DNA of 64,000 nt from Actinomadura rupiterrae. GTDB taxonomy: Bacteria > Actinomycetota > Actinomycetes > Streptosporangiales > Streptosporangiaceae. The notes under the pieces are model-generated. The model searched no databases and was not told where the DNA came from. It saw only the letters and a list, made by a program, of their open reading frames with translations. Below, piece by piece: positions 57,999-64,000 of this stretch. Position 1 is the stretch's first letter, and each line of letters opens with the position of its first letter. The stretch is taken from positions 182,220 to 246,219 of the forward strand of contig NZ_JAMZEA010000016.1 of the NCBI RefSeq assembly GCF_024172125.1. The letters are read 5' to 3'. The position numbers and the translations under genes are program-made.

Positions 57999-58282
57999 CC
58001 AGCCAGGCCCGCTGGCGCAAGAGCAGCTACAGCGGTCATGAAGGCGGAGACTGCGTCGAGGTGGCGTCCCTGTCGGACTTCGACGAGACTGGCGCGACCA
58101 GCCCTCTGAACTGGCGGAAGAGCAGCCGCAGCGCGCACGAAGGCGGGGACTGCGTTGAGGTTGCTGAACTCGGTGTGACGGTTGGGGTTCGGGATTCCAA
58201 GGATCCGGCCGCGGGGGACTTGGCGTTGGACGGGTTGGACTGGCGGGTTCTGGTTCGACGTGTTCGGGAGTTGGAGGGCTGA
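57995..58282 (+). CDS. Tandem DUF397 protein
   Basis: A 95-residue protein with one and a half DUF397 units. Residues 5-35 repeat the N-terminal half (ARWRKSSYSGHEGGDCVEVASL) and stop short of RDSK. Residues 39-95 form a complete unit (NWRKSSRSAHEGGDCVEVAEL, VGVRDSKDP, DWRVLVRRVRELEG). With the preceding gene this makes three WRKSS/CVEVA cores in a row, apparently by local duplication. The start is fixed by the ATGA overlap. It is the last gene of module B; a non-coding stretch follows. Confidence 0.88.
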   Translation: MTSQARWRKSSYSGHEGGDCVEVASLSDFDETGATSPLNWRKSSRSAHEGGDCVEVAELGVTVGVRDSKDPAAGDLALDGLDWRVLVRRVRELEG

Positions 58283-58288
58283 GCTCGG

Positions 58289-58653
58289 TCACAGGTCGCG
58301 CGGGAGTTCGTCGGGGGTGATCGGGCCGATGAGGCGGCGGGTGGACGCTGCTAGCAGCACGAGGGCCGTCCGTCCGTCATCACGATCGTGAGCCGCTGGT
58401 GGGGTGCGTTCAGGAATTTTCGCAGGCCGGGCGTGGCGCTGGCGACGAACAGCCCGCTGCCCGCCTCCGGGAACAGGGTTCCGCCGACTCGGACGGCCAG
58501 CTGGGTCGTCGGCACGGTGATCGTGGCGATCGGGCGTCCTTGAGGGGTGGTCACGGCGGCGCCGGCGCCGGCACATAGTGCGCGCGGAAGCACCCTAGGG
58601 CAGCGCCACGGCGTCAGCGCGGCGCCGAGGACGGCGAGTCGGCGGCCGCACAC
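58289..58653 (-). pseudogene. Possible frameshifted small gene with a GACG tetranucleotide run
   Basis: A minus-strand frame from a GTG near 58554 reads TTPQGRPIATITVPTTQLAVR, continues through LFVASATPGLRKFLNAPHQRLTIVMTDG, then stops at 58351. A second frame carries on as RTALVLLAASTRRLIGPITPDELPRDL to 58289. They join exactly if one more GACG is added to the run of three at 58367-58378 (minus strand). No family was recognised, so this may be chance. The remainder, 58654-58835, shows no gene. Confidence 0.3.
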
Positions 58654-58835
58654 CCGAGAAGACCAGAGGCAGCGAGGCGTTCTCCACCAATGACAGCTCC
58701 GGGACGAGGTCGCCCCGCCTCGTCGGCGCCGAACCGCAACCCGACCTGCCGCGCCTAAAGAACGCCTCCAGCCGTCCGTCCGGTGAACGTCGCGCAGGCG
58801 TAACAGGTTTCGGCTTCGGACGGCCGCCCGCGGTG

Positions 58836-58897
58836 TTGACAGGGGCAGGCGTGCGACCTAATCTCTTCTTAAACGAAGAAACTTCTTTCAGGAAGTT
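58836..58897 (+). promoter_or_regulatory. Near-consensus promoter with overlapping inverted repeats
   Basis: TTGACA at 58836-58841 and TAATCT at 58859-58864 are 17 bases apart, an excellent housekeeping-type promoter. Directly after it lie TTCTT-aaacg-AAGAA (58866-58880) and AACTTC-tttcag-GAAGTT (58880-58897), covering the expected transcription start. A repressor bound there would shut off the SnoaL-like gene at 58927. No adjacent regulator gene is evident. Confidence 0.7.
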
Positions 58898-58926
58898 ACT
58901 TCTAACGAGCAGATGAAGGAGTCGTC

Positions 58927-59385
58927 ATGGAGAGCACCACCTCGCGGGCTGCGGATGTTGCGGCGATCGTTTCTGTGCTGGAGCGGCTCACCGCCGCCTG
59001 GGACGCTGGGGACGGGGCCGCCTACGGGGCCGAGTTCACCGGCGATGCCACCTACATCACGTATGTCGGGACGCTGTACCAGGGGGCGGACGAGATCGGG
59101 CGGGCGCACCAGGTGCTGTTCGACAGCTTCATCAAGGGGACGAAGCTCGCGTCCGAGACGCTGAGCGTGCGGCTGACCGGGCCGGACAGCGCTCTGGTGG
59201 TCACGCGCGGCGCGACCTACAAGGGCGGTGACCGGCCCGCCAAGCTGGACAAGGTCCAGACCTACTCGATGGTCCGCGAGGACGGGAGCTGGAAGGTGGC
59301 GGCGTTCCAGAACACCAAGCGGAAGCCGCTGATGGAGGCCGTGTCCTTCCGGTTCCAGCCGGCCAGCAAGCCCGCCGCCGCGTGA
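58927..59385 (+). CDS. SnoaL/NTF2-like (SgcJ/EcaC family) protein
   Basis: A 152-residue cystatin-like alpha+beta cone protein. IVSVLERLTAAWDAGDGAAYGAEFTGDATYITYVGTLYQGADEI is the classic start, and SWKVAAFQNTKRKPL the end, of the SgcJ/EcaC group (about 130 residues). Members are found in antibiotic clusters and as stress proteins; the pocket may bind a hydrophobic ligand, and catalysis is uncertain. AAGGAG lies five bases from the ATG. The strong promoter with palindromes just upstream indicates a highly expressed but repressible single gene. Confidence 0.87.
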   Translation: MESTTSRAADVAAIVSVLERLTAAWDAGDGAAYGAEFTGDATYITYVGTLYQGADEIGRAHQVLFDSFIKGTKLASETLSVRLTGPDSALVVTRGATYKGGDRPAKLDKVQTYSMVREDGSWKVAAFQNTKRKPLMEAVSFRFQPASKPAAA

Positions 59386-59394
59386 CCCCAGGGC

Positions 59395-60039
59395 TCAGAG
59401 CAGGGTGGGGTTGGGGCGGAGGGTTTGGGCGGTCAGCCAGGTGGCTTCTGGGGAGAGGAGCCAGCCGACGACCGTGGTGATGTCGTCTCGCGGGGCGGGG
59501 GCTACGGCGTTTACGGTGATGCCGCGGGCGGCGAGTTCCTTGGCCGCCGCCAGGACCATCTGCTCCACCGCGGCCTTGGAGCCGGAGTGCAGGCCGGTTG
59601 TGAGGGGGGTGGAGAGGACGACGTACCGGCCGTTGTCGGACAGGTGGCGGGCGGCGGCGCGGAGGGTGTTGAAGGCGCTGCGGGTGTTGAGGTTGATCAG
59701 GTGGTCGAAGTCGGCGTCGGTGAGGTCGGCGAGGGGCTTGCTGATGAACGCGCCGGGGGTGTGGACGACCACGTCGAGCCGTCCGTGCCGGGTGACGACG
59801 TCCTCGAAGAGGGCGTTCACCTCGTCGGCCCGGGTGGCGTCCGAGCGGACGGCCTCGGTGGCCGCCCAGCGCTTGTCGAGGCCCTCGACGGTCTCCTTGG
59901 CCGCGGCGTCGTCGTTGGCGTAGGTGATGACGGTGGTCGCGCCGCGGGAGGCGATGTTCGCGGCGATGGCGGCGCCCTGGTTGCGGGTGCCGCCGATGAC
60001 CAGGGCGACCCTGCTCGTGAGATCCCGTACCTGCTGCAT
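59395..60039 (-). CDS. Atypical, shortened short-chain dehydrogenase-like protein
   Basis: A 214-residue SDR-like protein. The N-terminal cofactor region is present (VALVIGGTRNQGAAIAANIA) and the Asp/Ser segments are recognisable (VVVHTPGAF, YVVLSTPLTTG). The catalytic YxxxK reads H-S-G-S-K in GLHSGSKAAVEQMV, with Tyr replaced by His. After VNAVAPAP about 30-40 residues of the substrate loop are missing before the end TTVVGWLLSPEATWLTAQTLR. It may bind NAD(P) but is unlikely to work as a normal SDR. It is divergent from the LysR gene at 60130. Confidence 0.83.
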   Translation of the reverse strand: MQQVRDLTSRVALVIGGTRNQGAAIAANIASRGATTVITYANDDAAAKETVEGLDKRWAATEAVRSDATRADEVNALFEDVVTRHGRLDVVVHTPGAFISKPLADLTDADFDHLINLNTRSAFNTLRAAARHLSDNGRYVVLSTPLTTGLHSGSKAAVEQMVLAAAKELAARGITVNAVAPAPRDDITTVVGWLLSPEATWLTAQTLRPNPTLL

Positions 60040-60120
60040 GCGAACCCCCACTGATCGAACAGATCCGGTGATCGATCGTTCCAAGCCGGTCTCACCTGCA
60101 TCAACGGCGAGTTCCAGTAC

Positions 60121-60145
60121 GATCGGCAAGTGCCACTTGCCGATC
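60121..60145. promoter_or_regulatory. 25-bp perfect palindrome over the LysR start codon
   Basis: Arms GATCGGCAAGTG (60121-60132) and CACTTGCCGATC (60134-60145) are exact inverted copies around a single central C. The LysR GTG start at 60130 lies inside the left arm. Position and perfection suggest a strong operator, probably for autoregulation and control of the divergent SDR-like gene. TACGAT at 60118-60123 could be a -10 element for a leaderless LysR mRNA. Confidence 0.72.
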
Positions 60146-61035
60146 ACGCGGAGCTGGAGACCTTCCTCGTCCTGGCGCGGGAGCTGCACTTCGGCCGGAC
60201 CGCGCAGTGCCGCCAGGTCTCCCGGCAGCGGGTCAGCCAGCTCGTCGCGTCGCTGGAGCGGCGCGTCGGCGGTGCGCTGTTCGAGCGCACCAGCAGGCGG
60301 GTGGCGCTCACCGACCTCGGCCGCCAGCTCCTGGACGAGCTGGAGCCGCCCTACCGCGGCGTCCAGGACGCGCTGGCCAACGCGGCCGCGACCGCCCGGG
60401 GCGTCAAGGGGACGCTGCGGGTCGGGGCGTTCGACATCCTGTGGACGCGGCTGTTCGTCGAGGCCGCCGAGGTGCTGCGGGCGCGCCGTCCGGACGTCCG
60501 GGTGGCGATCAGCGAGATCTCCGCCGGGGACGCCTTCCGCCCGCTCGAACTCGGCGACGTGGACGTGATGAACGCGAGCCTGCCCGTCCTCGCCCCGGAC
60601 CTCTCGGTCGGGCCGGTGCTGCTCGCCGAGCCGCGCGTGCTGGCGCTCCCGGCCCGGCACCCGCTCGCCCGGAAGCCGGACGTCGCGCTCGAAGACCTCG
60701 CCGAGATCCCGATCCTCACCGCGCCGTACATGCCCGACAGCTGGAACGACGACCGCGCGCCTCGGGAGACCCCGGGCGGACGGCCGATCGCGCGCGGCCC
60801 GCACATCCACTCGGTCGCCGAGGCGCTGGCCTACATCGGGTCGGGCAAGGGCGCCTTCCCGTTCGGCGCCCATATGACGCATTACCACCCGTATCCGGGT
60901 GTCGCCTACCTGCCGATCCGCGACGCGCCGCCCATCGAATGGGCACTGGTGTGGGCGACCGGCAGGCGGACGCGGCTGCTGCAGGACTTCGCCCAGATCG
61001 TCCGGGCCGAGCTCCGCCGCGCCCGCCCGACCTGA
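60130..61035 (+). CDS. LysR family transcriptional regulator
   Basis: A 301-residue LysR protein. The N-terminal HTH reads ELETFLVLARELHFGRTAQCRQVSRQRVSQLVASLERRVG, where RQRVSQ replaces the common QPALS/QPSLS recognition segment. Then come LFERTSRRVALTDLG and a two-lobed effector domain (from about residue 90), with a Tyr/His-rich insert (AHMTHYHPYPGVAYLP). The GTG start lies inside a 25-bp palindrome and no ribosome site is visible, so translation may be leaderless. Divergent from the altered SDR, its likely target. Its stop abuts that of the phosphatase-like gene. Confidence 0.88.
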   Translation: MPLADHAELETFLVLARELHFGRTAQCRQVSRQRVSQLVASLERRVGGALFERTSRRVALTDLGRQLLDELEPPYRGVQDALANAAATARGVKGTLRVGAFDILWTRLFVEAAEVLRARRPDVRVAISEISAGDAFRPLELGDVDVMNASLPVLAPDLSVGPVLLAEPRVLALPARHPLARKPDVALEDLAEIPILTAPYMPDSWNDDRAPRETPGGRPIARGPHIHSVAEALAYIGSGKGAFPFGAHMTHYHPYPGVAYLPIRDAPPIEWALVWATGRRTRLLQDFAQIVRAELRRARPT

Positions 61036-61650
61036 TCAGACCTGCCGGTCGCCGGACAGCAGGAACTGCGGGGCCTGGGAGAACGTCCAGCCGGACGCCG
61101 TCCGGGTGAAGAGCCAGATGAGGTCGAAGCGGTCGTCCGGCCAGCCAGGAGTGGACGCGCCCAGACCCGCCGCGATGTCCGGGATGGCGTGGTGCTCCCA
61201 CGCCACCAGGGAAACGCCCTTGAGCCCCGCCAGGTGCTTCCCGAGCTTCTTCTCGTGCCCCTTCCCGTACGACAGGTCGAGGTGCTGCCCCAGCCGTTCG
61301 GCCAGCGGCGTCACGGTCTGGCTGTGCCGGAGCGCCTTGCCGCCCTCGGGGCTCGCGGCGAAGATCCGGTCCGGGCGGTGCAGGACCGCCCGGGCGGGAT
61401 CGGCGAACAGGGCCGCCAGCGCGCCCGCCCGCGTCCACCCCCGGACGGTCAGCGACCCGTCCGAGCGCTCGCCGTCCGCGGTGACCCCGTAGGGCGCGCC
61501 ATGGGCGGCCGGCTTCTCGCCGTGCCGGATGATCATCACCAGGTCGCCGGGGGTTCCGGCGGCCCGCGCCGCGCCGTGCCGGGCGCCGTCGCAGGCCGCC
61601 AGGAGGGGCGCCGCGGCCGCCGCGGCCAGCAGGTTCCGTCGGGTCGTCAT
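61036..61650 (-). CDS. Histidine-phosphatase-superfamily lipoprotein
   Basis: A 204-residue exported protein. The N-terminus has RR and a lipobox LAAC (C20). The catalytic RHG motif of the phosphoglycerate-mutase/histidine-acid-phosphatase superfamily is R42-H43-G44 in IIRHGEKP, with a second conserved His region at 153-154 (AWEHHAIPDI). It should be membrane anchored outside the cell and hydrolyse phosphate esters; the substrate is unknown. The double-arginine start TTRRNLLAA suggests possible Tat export. The gene is convergent with the LysR gene, stop codons adjacent. Confidence 0.85.
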   Translation of the reverse strand: MTTRRNLLAAAAAAPLLAACDGARHGAARAAGTPGDLVMIIRHGEKPAAHGAPYGVTADGERSDGSLTVRGWTRAGALAALFADPARAVLHRPDRIFAASPEGGKALRHSQTVTPLAERLGQHLDLSYGKGHEKKLGKHLAGLKGVSLVAWEHHAIPDIAAGLGASTPGWPDDRFDLIWLFTRTASGWTFSQAPQFLLSGDRQV

Positions 61651-61733
61651 CCGCCGATCATCGCGTTCGAGGAGTTAACGCACCGTAATGGGGGATCTTT
61701 CCTGTCCGATAGTGATGTGTGACGATCGCGGAA

Positions 61734-61753
61734 GCCCCTCGACGACGAGGGGC
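61734..61753 (+). promoter_or_regulatory. Hairpin in the leader of the APC permease
   Basis: GCCCCTCG at 61734-61741 and CGAGGGGC at 61746-61753 form an 8-bp stem with loop ACGA. It ends nine bases before the GGAGG ribosome site of the permease at 61775 and could act as an attenuator or affect translation. Confidence 0.42.
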
Positions 61754-61774
61754 CTCGCGGAGGAGGGGACGCTG

Positions 61775-63223
61775 ATGACCCTGCTGAGAGACCTCACCCG
61801 GCGCAAACCCGTCGATCAGATCCAGGACGAGTCGGTCGGCGGCCCCGCCGACACCGCGCTCCAGAAGACGCTCGGCCTCTGGCAGCTCACCGCGATCGGC
61901 ATCGGCGGCATCATCGGCGCCGGGATCTTCTCCCTCGCGGGGGCCGTCGCGCACAAGGACGCCGGACCGGCCGTCCTGGTGTCGTTCCTGGTAGCGGGCA
62001 TCGCCAGCGCCGCCGCCGCGTTCTCCTACGCCGAGTTCGCCGGGATGATCCCGCGCGCCGGATCGGCCTACACCTACGGCTACGCGGTGCTAGGCGAGTT
62101 CACCGGCTGGGCCATCGGCTGGGACCTGCTCCTGGAGTACACCGCGATCGTCGCCGTCGTCGCGATCGGCATATCCGGCTACTTCGCCGATCTCCTCGGC
62201 TTCCTGCACATCCACCTGCCGAACTGGATGATGGGCGCGCCGGGCACCGAACCGGACGGGGTGGCCGCGCACAGCTACAAGATCAACCTGTTCGCGGTCG
62301 TGCTCTGCCTGCTGATCGCCTACGTGCTGAACCTGGGCATGAAGAACGCCGCGCGGTTCGAGACCGCCGCGGTCTACCTGAAGATCGCGATCGTGCTACT
62401 GGTCATCGTGGTCGGCGTTTTCAAGATCAAGACCGGCAACTACACGCCGTTCTTCCCGCACGGCTGGGGCGGCGCGTTCACCGGGGCCGCGACGGTCTTC
62501 TTCGCGGTGTTCGGCTACGACGCGATGTCGACCGCCGCGGAGGAGTCGAAGGACTCGCGCAAGCACATGCCCACGGCGATCCTGCTGTCCCTGGGGATCT
62601 CGATGGTGCTGTACGTGCTGGCCTGCCTGGTGCTGACCGGCATGATCAACTACAGGGACATCAACCCGAACGCCGCGTTCTCCTCGGCGTTCAAGAGCGT
62701 CGGGATGAACGGGGTCGGGTTCGTGATCGCGGTCGGTGCGATCATCGGCATCCTGACCGTGCTGTTCACGTTCATGATGGGCGCGGCGCGGGTGTGGTTC
62801 GCGATGAGCCGGGACGGCCTGCTCCCGGCGTGGTTCGCGCACACCCACCCGACCCGGCACGTGCCGACCCGGATCACCTGGATCCTCGGCGCCGGCTCCG
62901 CGCTGATCGCCGGGTTCTTCCCGATCGCCGAGGCGGCCGAGCTGACCAACATCGGCATCCTGCTGGCCTTCATCGTGGTGTGCGCGGCGGTGATCGTGCT
63001 CCGCTACCGGCGGCCCGACCTGCCGCGCGAGTTCCGGACGCCGCTGATGCCGTTCGTCCCGGCGATCGGGATCGGCTTCTCGATCTGGCTGATCACGTTC
63101 CTGCAGTGGCAGACCTGGGTGCGGTTCGCGGTCTGGTTCGTGCTGGGCTGCGTCGTCTACTTCGGCTACGGCCGCCGCCGCTCGCACCTCAACACCGAGG
63201 CCGAGCGGGCCGAGCGGCCGTAG
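61775..63223 (+). CDS. APC superfamily amino acid permease (CAT-type)
   Basis: A 482-residue secondary transporter with twelve or so hydrophobic helices. The family's first-helix signature TAIGIGGIIGAGIFSLAG is present, followed by FSYAEFAGMIPRAGSAYTYGYAVLGEFTGWAIGWDLLLEY, characteristic of the cationic-amino-acid-transporter branch. FAVFGYDAMSTAAEESKD marks helix 6. It imports an amino acid, probably cationic or neutral, by proton symport or exchange. GGAGG lies eight bases before the ATG; an upstream in-frame start would swallow the leader hairpin. Confidence 0.94.
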   Translation: MTLLRDLTRRKPVDQIQDESVGGPADTALQKTLGLWQLTAIGIGGIIGAGIFSLAGAVAHKDAGPAVLVSFLVAGIASAAAAFSYAEFAGMIPRAGSAYTYGYAVLGEFTGWAIGWDLLLEYTAIVAVVAIGISGYFADLLGFLHIHLPNWMMGAPGTEPDGVAAHSYKINLFAVVLCLLIAYVLNLGMKNAARFETAAVYLKIAIVLLVIVVGVFKIKTGNYTPFFPHGWGGAFTGAATVFFAVFGYDAMSTAAEESKDSRKHMPTAILLSLGISMVLYVLACLVLTGMINYRDINPNAAFSSAFKSVGMNGVGFVIAVGAIIGILTVLFTFMMGAARVWFAMSRDGLLPAWFAHTHPTRHVPTRITWILGAGSALIAGFFPIAEAAELTNIGILLAFIVVCAAVIVLRYRRPDLPREFRTPLMPFVPAIGIGFSIWLITFLQWQTWVRFAVWFVLGCVVYFGYGRRRSHLNTEAERAERP

Positions 63224-63257
63224 CCGCCGTCGCCGCGCGCCGAGGGCCTTCCGATCG

Positions 63258-63434
63258 TCACCGCTCGATCGGGAGGTCCTCGGCGTTGTGGAGGTTCTCC
63301 TTCTGGACGCGCATGAGCGCCTCGTCGCCCTTGAAGAAGACGACGATCCCCTCCTCCTCCACGATCTGGTCGGCGTCGATGGTCTCGGTGACCGGGCTCT
63401 CGGCGGGTCCGTACACGATCTTGAATTGCGTCAT
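63258..63434 (-). CDS. Small acidic protein (58 residues)
   Basis: A short frame from ATG at 63434: MTQFKIVYGPAESPVTETID, then ADQIVEEEGIVVFFKGDEAL, ending MRVQKENLHNAEDLPIER. Composition and a beta-strand-like pattern (KIVYG, IVVFFKG, MRVQKENL) suggest a small folded protein, and similar short proteins occur in actinomycetes, but no function is known to me. AGGA lies about a dozen bases before the ATG, a weak ribosome site. It lies downstream of the zinc alcohol dehydrogenase on the same strand (93-base gap) and converges with the permease. Confidence 0.65.
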   Translation of the reverse strand: MTQFKIVYGPAESPVTETIDADQIVEEEGIVVFFKGDEALMRVQKENLHNAEDLPIER

Positions 63435-63527
63435 GGTCCGGGTTCTTCCTGGCCGCGGGTCAGGCGAAACTCAGCCCCGCCGCCCGGAATCAGAAAGCCG
63501 CCGGGCCGCCGGGGGCCGCCCGCCCGG

Positions 63528-64000
63528 TCAGAAGGTGATCACCTGGCGGACGGCCGTGCCGTCGTGCAGGCGGTCGAAGCCGGCGTTCACCTCGTCCAGG
63601 GTCAGCCGGTGCGAGAGCAGCGCGTCCACCGGAAGCACCCCGGACCGGTACATCCCGACGAAGCGCGGGACGTCCCGGCGCGGCACCGACGAGCCCAGGT
63701 AGCTGCCGCGCAGCGTGCGCTCCTCGGCGACCAGGCTCAGCGCGGGCAGCGTCAGCGGCGCGGACGGGTCGGGCAGCCCGACGGTCACGGTCGTGCCGCC
63801 CGCCCGGGTCGCCGCGTACGCCTGCTCCAGGACGGGCGCGACCCCGGTCGTGTCGATCACCTTCTCGGCGCCGCCGCGGGTCAGCTCCCGGACGGCCTCC
63901 ACCGCGTCCGGCCCGCCCGCCACGGCGTCGGTCGCGCCGAGTTGCAGCGCCAGGTCGCGCTTGCTCTCCACGACGTCCAGCGCGACGATCCGCGCGGCCA
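63528..64000 (-). CDS. Zinc-type alcohol dehydrogenase (partial, C-terminal part)
   Basis: The C-terminal 157 or so codons of a medium-chain zinc dehydrogenase that starts beyond the right edge. The visible part includes the end of the NAD-binding strand (ARIVALDVVESKRDLALQLGATDAV), the AEKVIDTTG segment, GGTTVTVGLPDPSAPLTLPAL, and the typical end LTLDEVNAGFDRLHDGTAVRQVI. It is closest in style to the class III/aryl-alcohol dehydrogenase branch. The catalytic and structural zinc ligands lie outside the window. The 58-residue acidic protein follows it. Confidence 0.93.
   Translation of the reverse strand, partial: AARIVALDVVESKRDLALQLGATDAVAGGPDAVEAVRELTRGGAEKVIDTTGVAPVLEQAYAATRAGGTTVTVGLPDPSAPLTLPALSLVAEERTLRGSYLGSSVPRRDVPRFVGMYRSGVLPVDALLSHRLTLDEVNAGFDRLHDGTAVRQVITF

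Overview
The window comes from a very GC-rich actinomycete. Codon third positions are almost all G or C, GTG and TTG starts are common, and the gene families are typical of Actinomycetes: XRE-DUF5753/DUF397 pairs, a deazaflavin (F420)-type reductase, a DinB-fold mycothiol-type isomerase, an AfsR/SARP-type regulator and a streptogrisin-type protease. The family mix would fit Streptosporangiales such as Actinomadura, but that is inference. No rRNA, tRNA, CRISPR array, insertion sequence or integrase was found. The window reads as chromosome packed with small regulator-plus-target units, not as a mobile island.

Left third (1-23 kb). A partial flavoprotein is followed by a TetR/flavin monooxygenase pair with clear operators and by two secreted proteins separated by a 15-bp perfect hairpin. 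Next come an unusual double NarL-type sensor kinase, its convergent response regulator and a divergent two-gene ABC exporter. A second ABC exporter (minus strand) faces a DinB-fold protein and a TetR gene. A lipoprotein esterase follows, then a TetR/short-chain dehydrogenase pair with operators. A MarR regulator with operators faces a reductase-hemerythrin fusion and precedes an NAD-dependent epimerase-like gene. An orphan response regulator closes the block.

Middle (23-45 kb). A secreted lipase is followed by an operon of a substrate-binding/VWA fusion protein with a sensor kinase. An MFS transporter has a 3' end overlapping a TetX-like flavoprotein, which lies downstream of a 1043-residue AfsR-like regulator; a 14-bp tandem repeat sits between these two. 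Then come peptide deformylase, a GlxA-type regulator with a DJ-1 enzyme, a small basic ORF behind a consensus-like promoter, several single enzymes, a LysR gene, a secreted S1 protease with a hairpin-rich upstream region, an Rrf2 regulator whose 3' end is copied in a 29-bp tandem repeat, an MgtC-like membrane protein, a large catalase and a polysaccharide deacetylase lipoprotein.

Right third (45-64 kb). Nitronate monooxygenase and a 2-hydroxyacid dehydrogenase are followed by a minus-strand catabolic set: enoyl-CoA hydratase, cytochrome P450, zinc alcohol dehydrogenase and a DUF4334 protein. A PaaX-type regulator is divergent from this set. After a bicovalent-type flavin oxidase comes the most distinctive part (54.0-58.3 kb): two head-to-head XRE-DUF5753/DUF397 modules, one carrying a DUF6879 gene and three further small genes, the other ending in a tandem DUF397 protein. 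The window closes with a SnoaL-like gene behind a near-consensus promoter with inverted repeats, an odd SDR divergent from a LysR gene whose start lies in a 25-bp perfect palindrome, a histidine-phosphatase lipoprotein, an APC permease, a 58-residue acidic protein and a partial zinc alcohol dehydrogenase.
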